A stretch of 21,117 bases of DNA from an uncultured Eubacteriales bacterium. GTDB lineage: Bacteria; Bacillota; Clostridia; Oscillospirales; Acutalibacteraceae. The translations under genes and the position numbers were made by a program. Under the pieces are notes generated by a model that was given only the letters and a program-made list of their open reading frames with translations, searched no databases and had not been told where the DNA came from. Below, piece by piece: positions 5,958 to 13,587 of the stretch. The stretch spans positions 1-21,117 of the forward strand of contig UQEY01000033.1 in the NCBI GenBank assembly GCA_900540235.1, written 5' to 3'. The stretch's first letter is position 1. Each line of letters opens with the position of its first letter.

Positions 5958-5970
5958 GTGACAATGTCAC
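5958..5970. repeat. 13-bp palindrome
   Basis: GTGACAATGTCAC is a perfect odd palindrome (GTGACA-A-TGTCAC), 12 bp beyond the stop of the glycerophosphotransferase gene. It probably belongs to the repeat cluster at 5801-5970. An operator role is unlikely at a gene's 3' end. Confidence 0.45.
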
Positions 5971-5982
5971 TATATTATATTT

Positions 5983-8900
5983 TTAATAATTATTATTCTT
6001 CAAGAAATCGTAAATTCTCTTAGAGTTATTATTGTCACGATACTCAAAATATTTCGGCGCATTGAGCCTGTCGATTTCATTTTCAACAAAGCCGTTATTT
6101 GCAAAATATTCAACATCGTTTAAAAGTGCGTCCTCTGTTGTGGAGCGGTTGCCGAAAAGGTCGGTTTCCATATTAATATACGAACCGTGAGCCTGATTAT
6201 ATTTGTCGTAGTCAAACTGATAGAACAAAACAGGCTTATCCATATAATAAACATCCCAGCAAACCGAAGAATAGTCGGTAATAAGCATTGAGCAGCGCAT
6301 CATAAGTTCGTTAAGCGGAATTTTGCCAAACGGAATATATGCAACCCTGCTGCTTACCGCAGATTTGAAGTTATCGATATAGCCCGCAAATTTCGGATGG
6401 ATATAGAAAATAAGGCGGGTATTTGTATCTTTCAAAATTTGGTTAAGCCTTGGACTTTGAAGAAGCGAAGAATATCTGCTGTAATAATCACTTGTAAGAA
6501 ACTGATTATCACTTACTTCTTCAAGCCAAGAGCGCCAAGTAGGCATAAGAAGAATGAACTTTTCATTAGGTCTTTGCTTATCTTCAAGCACATCCCATCT
6601 TGCAAAGCCGGTTATCGGCGCAGTTTTTTCGCTGTAGCCGAGTTCGTTAATTGCAATTTCCTGCTCAACCTTACCGGTAGTAACAAAATAAGCCATAGCG
6701 CTTGTACCATTTTTACCAAAGAGCTGATGAACCTGTTTGAGCGCAGTTACGCCGTGCTGAAGGAAAAGTTCCTTTTTCTTATTTATTCCACGCTTAACAA
6801 AGCTCGGCTTAGTTCTCCAAGCGTAGAGATGAGATTTTGAGTCACTCGAGATGCAAACAGCCATAGACATAATGTAGAGCATATGCTTAACGCTCATAAA
6901 GTCGATAACATTCTTGTCGTACTTTTTAACATTTTTGTACTCGTCACAGCGCTTGTCAATAATATAATAGATATGCTTCTTTTCTTTTTCGTCAAGATTT
7001 TCCATACAATACTTGAAGAAATAGTAGCCGTTGTCCTGAGCCATTTTGCAGAACTTTTCATAAACTATCCAGTTCTTTCTGAGACTGAGAACAGGAGATA
7101 CAAAGAAATTAAGAATATATGCAAGCACTTCTCTTTTCTTAATCTCATCGGTGTCATATTCGCTTCTTTCCCTGAAGCAGAAGTTGATAATGCCACGCTT
7201 GTTGAAATATGGGAAAATAATGTGCTTTTCGTCAACATCGCACTGAACATTTTTAAAATAAAGCTTTGTCTTAATTGAAAAACCTTCATAGCTTACTTTT
7301 ACATACTGGCGAGCGCCGTATTTTTTTATAACCGCTCTTATATCCCAAAAGATTTCTTTAAGCGGCATATCAGCGTTAAAATCAAGCGTTGCGATAACTT
7401 TTGTATAAGTTTCTTTCTTTTCAAGCTTACATTTAAACGGAATTTCAATATTTTCAAGAACGCTTCGATATTTGAGCACCAAACCGTCTAATTCGGCGTT
7501 TTGGTCGTTCGGAATATTGAGGGTGAGTTCAAGATGATTGCCGTTTGTTTTAAGTCCTTTAAGACTGCAAGGAGGATAGATTGCTTCAAGCGACTCATCC
7601 CTTTTGCTGAAATAAAGAGTAAGTTCGTTGTCTAAATTATAATACGGGCTTGTGGCAACCTCATAAATCGTAGGAGTCAAATCATAAAGAGCAAGCATAT
7701 TTTCTGCTCGTTCGCTGTTTGTATCAATAAGCTTTCTAAGATTTGTGTCAAAATACGACTTAGGCAAAGTGTAGTTTGCAAAAAGAGGTTCACGGTATTT
7801 GTTTGAAACATCATTGTCTTTATAATTATCCAAACTTGCAAGCACAACGCACTTTTGTCCCTTTTTCTTATCAAAAGCAATTACGCCTACTATAAATCTC
7901 ATCTTATTATAAACAACGAGTTTTTCAATCAAAACATCAAGCGGAATATCAAAACTCTTGGTCTGCTTATTTTCCTCGCTTAAAGGCAATATCTTTTGAA
8001 TAACTCTTTTCTCGTTAAGAACTACAAGCTGTTCAAACTCGTAACCCTTTGCGTTAAGAGAAACAGAGATTTTCCTGTTGCCGTTTTTTACGCTTTTTGT
8101 TTTGCAGTGAACGATATCTTCTTCTCCGACATAGCACATTTCTTCATGTGCACTTATATCTTCAATAAATTTAGGGTCAATATTAAGATTAGGAAAAGTA
8201 CGCTGAATCTCTCTTTTATGAACACGGTCTTGAACGCTTTTAACACCGAGGTGGCAAAGCAAATCTTCAATATATGTTCTCGGAGTTGTCATAGTAACGA
8301 CAACATATTTGAACATATCGTTAAATTCATCGTGAAGAATAGGACCCATTTTACCTTTAAACCATTTCTTTTCAAGGCAAACGATTTTGTTTTCATCCGC
8401 AATTTTTGAAATAGAATTGAGTTTTTCAAAGCTGTCGATTTTTACATTAGGGTGAATAACCTGATATCTTTTTTCTTTGTTTTTACTGTAATCTTCAATT
8501 TCAAGTCCGTCATTTTCACCTGTAAACATAAGGTGCAAAAGCTTTTTGCTCACATCCGGACTGTCATACTTAAAGAATGTTTTAAAATACTCGGTATCGG
8601 TATACGAATCGTTCATAAAGCTTTCGTCGCTGAGCACTTTTGCAAGCTCTTTTTTGTCATAAATCTGACGAAACGGCAAAGTTGCAACATCCATATACAT
8701 TCCTCGGTCATGCATATACTCCTTGTAGTCATACATAAAGAGGATAATCGGCTTTTGAGTGATTGAATAGTCGAAAAATACAGATGAATAGTCTGTAATA
8801 AGTGCGTCTGCACAGTTTAAAAAGCTGTAGTTGTCAATTCCCTTAGGGAAAGGTTTGATATGTTTATAAGAATCAAGCGAAATAGAGTCCTTTAAAATAG

Positions 8901-9717
8901 GGTGGAAATTTACATAAAAGACTTGATTATCGTTAAGTTTTTTATCAATAAGCCCAAATATTTCTTTAACCGTGGCTTCATAAGCGGAGGTATTGATATC
9001 GTGGTTGCTTGTACCTCTCCAGGTAGGCATATAAGCATAAACCGTTTTGCCGTCAAGACCGAGGTCAGATTTAAGTTTTGCACCCTGCTCTTTATCAAAG
9101 AAAATCTCATTTCTCGGGTAGCCCGCCATAACTACATTGCCGGTGTAAAGGTCGTTTAAGTTGTAGTCCTCCATCATAACATCCTTGGTAAAATCGTTAG
9201 GAAATGTTATATAGTCGGCTTGAAGAAAATTGTGCTGAACATTGTACATTGACTCAATGCCGAGGCGCATCTTTTTGCCGAGAGTTTTAAGCGGAGTGCC
9301 GTGCCATGTTTGAAGATATACTTGGTCAGGCTTTTTGATAAAATAAACAGGGAAAGAGCTGTTATTGATAAGATACTTTGCAGTTGCAAGAATTTTTGTA
9401 TACCTAAAGGTAGTTACATCAATAAGTTTAACATCAAGTCCTATTTCTTTTATGAACTGTGCGTGAGCTTTTTTATTCTCCGTGCCGTAATAAATTTTAT
9501 ATTTGCCGGGATATGATTTTAATATTTGCCTTACAAGAGCCAAAGACGAGTCGGAAATATTGCTGCCGTGAAACGACTCAACCAAAATAATATCCTTTTT
9601 CACCTTGTAATGCTTATAAAACAAACCGTAGTAAAACTTTCTTTGAGGAGTTTTAGAGCACATCCTTACGATGCGCTTTTTGAAATTATTCAATTTCTTT
9701 TTTAGTTTTGTGAGCAT
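5983..9717 (-). CDS. Two-domain CDP-glycerol glycerophosphotransferase (teichoic-acid type)
   Basis: The 1244-aa product has two copies of the TagF/TarF-like CDP-glycerol:glycerophosphate glycerophosphotransferase fold. Such enzymes move glycerol-phosphate (or similar) units from CDP-alcohols onto wall teichoic acid or polysaccharide acceptors at the inner membrane face. Copy 1 (about 45-400) shows QTWHGTPLKTLGK, PTWRG and ALITDYSSVFFDY. Copy 2 (about 850-1244) shows LQHGVTALKQ, PTWRS and MLITDYSSVCWD. The 450 residues between are beta-rich looking and not recognised. The first 35 residues are basic and amphipathic (LTKLKKKLNNFKKR), a plausible membrane-surface anchor. I start at the ATG at 9717 because a GGAGG SD (9726-9730) lies 8 nt upstream. 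An in-frame ATG at 9765 has no SD and would add 16 residues. It stands alone, divergent from deoC, with no other wall genes in view. The substrate could be a non-glycerol CDP-alcohol. Confidence 0.88.
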   Translation of the reverse strand: MLTKLKKKLNNFKKRIVRMCSKTPQRKFYYGLFYKHYKVKKDIILVESFHGSNISDSSLALVRQILKSYPGKYKIYYGTENKKAHAQFIKEIGLDVKLIDVTTFRYTKILATAKYLINNSSFPVYFIKKPDQVYLQTWHGTPLKTLGKKMRLGIESMYNVQHNFLQADYITFPNDFTKDVMMEDYNLNDLYTGNVVMAGYPRNEIFFDKEQGAKLKSDLGLDGKTVYAYMPTWRGTSNHDINTSAYEATVKEIFGLIDKKLNDNQVFYVNFHPILKDSISLDSYKHIKPFPKGIDNYSFLNCADALITDYSSVFFDYSITQKPIILFMYDYKEYMHDRGMYMDVATLPFRQIYDKKELAKVLSDESFMNDSYTDTEYFKTFFKYDSPDVSKKLLHLMFTGENDGLEIEDYSKNKEKRYQVIHPNVKIDSFEKLNSISKIADENKIVCLEKKWFKGKMGPILHDEFNDMFKYVVVTMTTPRTYIEDLLCHLGVKSVQDRVHKREIQRTFPNLNIDPKFIEDISAHEEMCYVGEEDIVHCKTKSVKNGNRKISVSLNAKGYEFEQLVVLNEKRVIQKILPLSEENKQTKSFDIPLDVLIEKLVVYNKMRFIVGVIAFDKKKGQKCVVLASLDNYKDNDVSNKYREPLFANYTLPKSYFDTNLRKLIDTNSERAENMLALYDLTPTIYEVATSPYYNLDNELTLYFSKRDESLEAIYPPCSLKGLKTNGNHLELTLNIPNDQNAELDGLVLKYRSVLENIEIPFKCKLEKKETYTKVIATLDFNADMPLKEIFWDIRAVIKKYGARQYVKVSYEGFSIKTKLYFKNVQCDVDEKHIIFPYFNKRGIINFCFRERSEYDTDEIKKREVLAYILNFFVSPVLSLRKNWIVYEKFCKMAQDNGYYFFKYCMENLDEKEKKHIYYIIDKRCDEYKNVKKYDKNVIDFMSVKHMLYIMSMAVCISSDSKSHLYAWRTKPSFVKRGINKKKELFLQHGVTALKQVHQLFGKNGTSAMAYFVTTGKVEQEIAINELGYSEKTAPITGFARWDVLEDKQRPNEKFILLMPTWRSWLEEVSDNQFLTSDYYSRYSSLLQSPRLNQILKDTNTRLIFYIHPKFAGYIDNFKSAVSSRVAYIPFGKIPLNELMMRCSMLITDYSSVCWDVYYMDKPVLFYQFDYDKYNQAHGSYINMETDLFGNRSTTEDALLNDVEYFANNGFVENEIDRLNAPKYFEYRDNNNSKRIYDFLKNNNY

Positions 9718-9808
9718 CCGCTTTCCCTCCGTACATTTTAACAATTTTTCAAATTCATATACCATTTAATTTTAACATATTTGTAATCATTTTGCAATAA
9801 CAATAACA

Positions 9809-9814
9809 ATTATA
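9809..9814 (-). promoter_or_regulatory. Possible -10 of the glycerophosphotransferase gene
   Basis: A perfect TATAAT reads on the minus strand (9814-9809), about 92 bp before the ATG at 9717. No acceptable -35 lies 16-18 bp upstream. In this AT-rich gap a chance match is quite possible. Confidence 0.3.
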
Positions 9815-9888
9815 CAGCTAATACGAAATTTCTTTTGACACCCCGTTTGTTATAATAAATCACAAATTTAATCATTTTTTTATAATTG

Positions 9889-9911
9889 TTCATTTTACTT
9901 ATTGAAATGAA
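9889..9911. promoter_or_regulatory. Inverted repeat over the deoC -35, operator candidate
   Basis: TTCATTT (9889-9895) and AAATGAA (9905-9911) are perfect inverted half-sites 9 bp apart, overlapping the -35 element. The ATTGAA at 9901-9906 also resembles a half-site of the B. subtilis DeoR operator. A nucleoside- or deoxyribose-phosphate-responsive repressor could act here; none is encoded in the window. Confidence 0.4.
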
Positions 9912-9929
9912 ATCTGCAAGTGGTATAAT
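9902..9929 (+). promoter_or_regulatory. Promoter of the deoC-deoB-cdd-pdp operon
   Basis: -35 TTGAAA (9902-9907), a 16-bp spacer and an extended -10 TGG-TATAAT (TATAAT at 9924-9929). The predicted start near 9936 gives a 42-nt leader with an AGAGG SD before the ATG at 9978. Confidence 0.75.
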
Positions 9930-9977
9930 TAAGTTAGGAAAATTTTACTTAAAAATGCAAAGAAAGAGGTAATATAT

Positions 9978-10625
9978 ATGACAAAAGAAGAAATACTTGC
10001 AAAAGTTGACCACACACTTTTAAGCCAAAGTGCAACTTGGAATGATATAAAACAGATTATTGACGACGGGATAAAATACTCAACCGCAAGCGTTTGCATA
10101 CCGCCGAGTTTTGTGAAAAAAGCAAGCGAATACGCAAACGGCAGAGTTAAAATATGCACGGTAATAGGTTTTCCAAACGGCTACAACACTACTAAAATGA
10201 AGTGTTTTGAAACCGAGGACGCAGTAAAAAACGGCGCAGACGAGATTGATATGGTAATAAACATCGGTCTTTTGAAAGATAAAAAGTACGAAGCAATTTT
10301 GGATGAAATTAACGAGATTAAAAAATCTTGCGCAGGCAAAACGCTGAAAGTTATTATTGAAACCTGCCTGCTCACAGAAGAAGAAAAAATCAAAATGTGC
10401 GAAATTGTTAACAGTTCAAACGCAGATTTTATTAAAACTTCAACAGGTTTTGCAAGCGGCGGCGCAACTTTTGACGATATTAAACTTATGAGCGAGCACA
10501 TAAAAGGCAAGAAGATAAAAGCCGCAGGCGGAATAAAATCTTTTGATGACGCAGAAAAATTCATCAACCTCGGTGCCGACAGGCTCGGCACAAGCAGGCT
10601 TGTTAAAATTATGAAAGAGGGATAA
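9978..10625 (+). CDS. deoC: Deoxyribose-phosphate aldolase
   Basis: The 215-aa class I aldolase splits 2-deoxy-D-ribose-5-phosphate into acetaldehyde and glyceraldehyde-3-phosphate, the last step of deoxynucleoside catabolism. It has a TIM-barrel layout with all hallmark segments: KVDHTLL at the N-terminus, EIDMVINIG with the conserved Asp91, the Schiff-base lysine K153 in DFIKTSTGF, and the proton-relay lysine K181 in KAAGGI. The length is typical of the short Firmicute type. It is first in the operon, directly behind the promoter and possible operator. An AGAGG SD supports the start. Only 2 bp separate it from deoB. Confidence 0.97.
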   Translation: MTKEEILAKVDHTLLSQSATWNDIKQIIDDGIKYSTASVCIPPSFVKKASEYANGRVKICTVIGFPNGYNTTKMKCFETEDAVKNGADEIDMVINIGLLKDKKYEAILDEINEIKKSCAGKTLKVIIETCLLTEEEKIKMCEIVNSSNADFIKTSTGFASGGATFDDIKLMSEHIKGKKIKAAGGIKSFDDAEKFINLGADRLGTSRLVKIMKEG

Positions 10626-10627
10626 AA

Positions 10628-11791
10628 ATGAGAGGCTTTATAGTTGTGCTCGATTCGTTTGGCGTAGGTTACAGCGATGATGCAAAACTTTACGGTGACG
10701 AGGGCGCAAGCACAATAAAAACGATAAGCAAATCAAAATATTTTAACACTCCCAATATGGAAAAACTCGGTTTGCTCAGCATTGACGGGGTCAACCTTGC
10801 AAAAGGAGTTGAAACGCTCGGTGCATACGGCAAACTGCGTGAACTTTCGCACGGCAAAGACACAACAACAGGTCACTGGGAAATGGCAGGAATAGTGTCA
10901 AAAACTGCACTGCCTACTTTTCCAAACGGTTTTCCGAGCGAAGTTATTGACGAATTTGAAAAGCAGACAGGCAGAAAAACGCTTGTTAACAAACCGTATT
11001 CGGGAACTCAGGTAATTAAAGATTACGGCGACGAACATATAAAAACAGGCAAGCTTATTGTTTACACTTCGGCTGACAGTGTGTTTCAAATTGCGGCTTG
11101 CGAAAGTATCGTAAGTGATGATGAGCTTTACAATTATTGCAAAATCGCAAGGAAAATTTTAAAGGGCAAATACGGCGTAGGCAGAGTTATTGCAAGGCCT
11201 TTTATTAAAGACGAAAGCGGCAATTTTGTAAGAACGCCTCGCCGCCACGATTTTTCACTTGAACCGCCGAGTGACACAATGCTTGACATTTTGGAGAAAA
11301 ACGGCAAAGACACGATAGCGGTAGGCAAAATTTATGACATTTTTGCTCACAGAGGGATAGGCGAACATTATTTTACTGCCGGCAACACCGAGGGCATAGC
11401 AAAAACGCTTGAAATAAGCGAGCGTGACTTTGACGGCTTATGTTTCACAAATCTTGTTGACTGCGATATGCTTTACGGTCACAGGAGGGACATTGACGGC
11501 TATGCAAAAGCCATCAGCGAATTTGACGAATGTTTGCCGAAGCTTATTAATAATCTTAAAAGTGACGACTTTTTGATGATAACAGCCGACCACGGCTGCG
11601 ACCCGGGTTACAAAGGCACAGACCACACGAGGGAATTTGTACCGTGGCTGATTTACGGCGACAAAATAAAGAGCGTAAACCTCGGCATGATTGACGGCTT
11701 TACCGTAGTTTGCAACACGGTGCTTTCTCTTTTCGGCATAGACGAACAAGTTGACGGTAAAAATGCTATAAACGACATCATTAAGAGGTAA
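10628..11791 (+). CDS. deoB: Phosphopentomutase
   Basis: This 387-aa alkaline-phosphatase-superfamily enzyme interconverts (deoxy)ribose-1-phosphate and (deoxy)ribose-5-phosphate, linking nucleoside phosphorolysis to the aldolase. Metal and catalytic residues are all visible: D9 in VLDSFGVG, the phosphorylated threonine in KDTTTGHWE (about T79), D280 and H285 in DCDMLYGH, D321-H322 in TADHG, and H333 in GTDHTRE. Their spacing matches the Bacillus cereus enzyme with a constant offset in the C-terminal half. The GAGGG SD lies at the end of deoC, so translation is probably coupled. Length is normal. Confidence 0.97.
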   Translation: MRGFIVVLDSFGVGYSDDAKLYGDEGASTIKTISKSKYFNTPNMEKLGLLSIDGVNLAKGVETLGAYGKLRELSHGKDTTTGHWEMAGIVSKTALPTFPNGFPSEVIDEFEKQTGRKTLVNKPYSGTQVIKDYGDEHIKTGKLIVYTSADSVFQIAACESIVSDDELYNYCKIARKILKGKYGVGRVIARPFIKDESGNFVRTPRRHDFSLEPPSDTMLDILEKNGKDTIAVGKIYDIFAHRGIGEHYFTAGNTEGIAKTLEISERDFDGLCFTNLVDCDMLYGHRRDIDGYAKAISEFDECLPKLINNLKSDDFLMITADHGCDPGYKGTDHTREFVPWLIYGDKIKSVNLGMIDGFTVVCNTVLSLFGIDEQVDGKNAINDIIKR

Positions 11792-11794
11792 AGT

Positions 11795-12202
11795 ATGACA
11801 AACGAAAAACTTATGGAATTTGCAAAAAAGAGCAAGCAAAAAAGCTACTCCCCTTACTCCCGTTTTAGTGTAGGTGCGGCTTTGCTGACAAAAGGCGGAA
11901 AAATTTACACCGGCGCCAACATTGAAAATGCGTCCTACCCTGCCACAATTTGCGCCGAAAGAGTTGCGATTTTTAAAGCGATAAGTGAAAATGAGCGAGA
12001 ATTTGAAAAAATTGCAATAAGCGGCGACTGCGACGATTTTTGCTTTCCGTGCGGCGTTTGCAGGCAGGTTATGAGTGAGTTTTGCGGTGATAATTTTAAA
12101 ATAATTCTTCGAAACAAAGACGAAATAAAAGAGTTTACTCTCGGTGAACTTTTGCCGTATTCATTCAAGCTGAAAGAAGATGAAAAAAATGAGAATGATT
12201 GA
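11795..12202 (+). CDS. cdd: Cytidine deaminase
   Basis: The 135-aa tetrameric-type enzyme deaminates cytidine and deoxycytidine to uridine and deoxyuridine, producing the substrate for the next gene's phosphorylase. Zinc ligands and the general acid/base are clear: C53-A-E55 in TICAERVAIF, and PCGVC with C86 and C89. The N-terminal SYSPYSRFSVGAAL (residues 17-30) is the substrate-binding segment. It begins 3 bp after deoB with an AGAGG SD, and its 3' end overlaps the start of pdp. The C-terminal LPYSF is typical of the family. Confidence 0.97.
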   Translation: MTNEKLMEFAKKSKQKSYSPYSRFSVGAALLTKGGKIYTGANIENASYPATICAERVAIFKAISENEREFEKIAISGDCDDFCFPCGVCRQVMSEFCGDNFKIILRNKDEIKEFTLGELLPYSFKLKEDEKNEND

Positions 12203-13490
12203 CATAATTGAGCACAAAAAGCAAGGTTTAAAGCTTAGCAAAGAGGAAATTGAATTTTTTGTAAGTGGCTTTACAAGCGGAAAAATTCCCGATTATCAGG
12301 CTTCTGCCCTTGCAATGGCAATATATTTCAACAAAATGAGCGACGAGGAAACGAGTGTTTTGACAAACGCTATGGCAAAAAGCGGAGATATGCTTGATTT
12401 GTCGCTTTTCGGCAATTTGAGTGTTGACAAACATTCTTCCGGCGGTGTCGGCGACAAAACAACGCTTGTCGTTGCACCGATTGCAGCGGCATTAGGATGC
12501 GTTGTTGCAAAAATGAGCGGCAGAGGTTTGGGTTTTACCGGCGGCACGATTGACAAGCTTGAATCAATACCGAATTTTAACACGCAAATGAGCCCGCAAG
12601 AATTTATAAATCAGGCTAAGAATATCGGCATCGTCGTTGCGGGTCAAACGGGAAATATGGCGCCGTGCGACAAAAAGCTGTACGCACTTCGTGATGTTAC
12701 AGCAACGGTTGACTGTATGCCGCTGATAGCCTCATCAATTATGAGCAAAAAGCTTGCCGCAGGGTCAAAAAATATCGTGCTTGATGTTAAATGCGGCGAC
12801 GGTGCATTTATGAAAAGCAAAGAGGACGCCACCCACCTTGCAAACGAGATGATAAAAATCGGCACAGCGCTTGGCAGAAATGTGAGCGCAGTAATAAGCG
12901 ATATGGACTCACCGCTCGGCTTTGCAGTCGGCAACACGCTTGAAGTGGTTGAAGCCGTAAAAATTTTAAAAGGTGAAAAAGTGCCGAGGCTTTATGAACT
13001 TTGCATTACCCTTGCAAGCCATATGGTTTCATCCTGTAAAGGCATAAGCCTTGACAGCGCAAAAGAACAGTGCGAAGCGGCGATTGAAAACGGAAGTGCA
13101 CTGCAAAAGCTCTGCGACCTTGTTAAGGCTCAGGGCGGCGATGAAAGTTATATAAAAGATGAAAGCAAATTTCCGCTTGCAAAATATAAATACGAAATCA
13201 AGGCGGAAAAAGACGGTTACATTTCCCTGCTTGAAGCGGAAAAAATCGGCAATGCAAGTTGTCTGCTCGGTGCCGGCAGGAGCGTTAAAGATGACAAAAT
13301 CGATACGCTTGCAGGCATAGTTTTGAGCGTTAAAGTCGGAGATAAAATAAGCAAAAACGACACGGTAATGACGCTTTATTCAAGCAGTGAAAAAAAAATA
13401 AAAAATGCTCTTTCCACCGCTTTATCGTCAATAAAAATCAGCGATAAAAAAGTCAAAGAGCAGAATATTATTATTGATGAAAAAAATTAA
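12189..13490 (+). CDS. pdp: Pyrimidine-nucleoside phosphorylase
   Basis: The 433-aa enzyme phosphorolyses uridine, deoxyuridine and thymidine to the free base and (deoxy)ribose-1-phosphate, which passes to DeoB. Segments resemble Bacillus Pdp closely from memory: IPDYQASALAMAIYF, the phosphate-binding KHSSGGVGDKTT (K81-H82-S83), KMSGRGLGFTGGT, ALRDVTATVDCMPLIASSIMSKKLA with the catalytic Arg and Lys, and a C-terminal GAGR segment. I prefer the ATG at 12189 (MRMIDIIEHKK), the usual N-terminus; the ATG at 12180 adds MKK. Neither has a strong SD, so coupling to cdd, which it overlaps by 14 nt, is likely. Thymidine phosphorylase (deoA) is a close relative, but the sequence fits Pdp better. Confidence 0.94.
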   Translation: MRMIDIIEHKKQGLKLSKEEIEFFVSGFTSGKIPDYQASALAMAIYFNKMSDEETSVLTNAMAKSGDMLDLSLFGNLSVDKHSSGGVGDKTTLVVAPIAAALGCVVAKMSGRGLGFTGGTIDKLESIPNFNTQMSPQEFINQAKNIGIVVAGQTGNMAPCDKKLYALRDVTATVDCMPLIASSIMSKKLAAGSKNIVLDVKCGDGAFMKSKEDATHLANEMIKIGTALGRNVSAVISDMDSPLGFAVGNTLEVVEAVKILKGEKVPRLYELCITLASHMVSSCKGISLDSAKEQCEAAIENGSALQKLCDLVKAQGGDESYIKDESKFPLAKYKYEIKAEKDGYISLLEAEKIGNASCLLGAGRSVKDDKIDTLAGIVLSVKVGDKISKNDTVMTLYSSSEKKIKNALSTALSSIKISDKKVKEQNIIIDEKN

Positions 13491-13497
13491 TTTTAAT

Positions 13498-13516
13498 CGG
13501 CGAACGCTGTTTGCCG
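13498..13516 (+). other. Stem-loop after pdp without a T-tract
   Basis: CGGCGAAC (13498-13505) and GTTTGCCG (13509-13516) pair over 8 bp with one G-U, with a 3-nt loop. No T-run follows, so it may be an mRNA 3'-end stabiliser or a processing site between pdp and the next gene. A weaker pairing, AATGCT/AGCATT, spans 13524-13552. Confidence 0.4.
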
Positions 13517-13587
13517 CTTAGATAATGCTGAATAATCAATCTGTTTAGCATTGTCAAAATAAAAATATCAGAATTGGAGATATGCTT

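Noticed and set aside
6397..8409. Several 100-150 codon plus-strand frames opposite the glycerophosphotransferase
   Set aside because: They are antisense to a protein with clear domain motifs throughout, and their Phe/Asn/Lys/Ile-rich products look like reversed coding sequence.
9835..9856. TTGACA (9835-9840) and TATAAT (9851-9856) as a deoC promoter
   Set aside because: The spacer is only 10 bp, too short for a sigma-A promoter. The extended -10 promoter at 9902-9929 is better placed.
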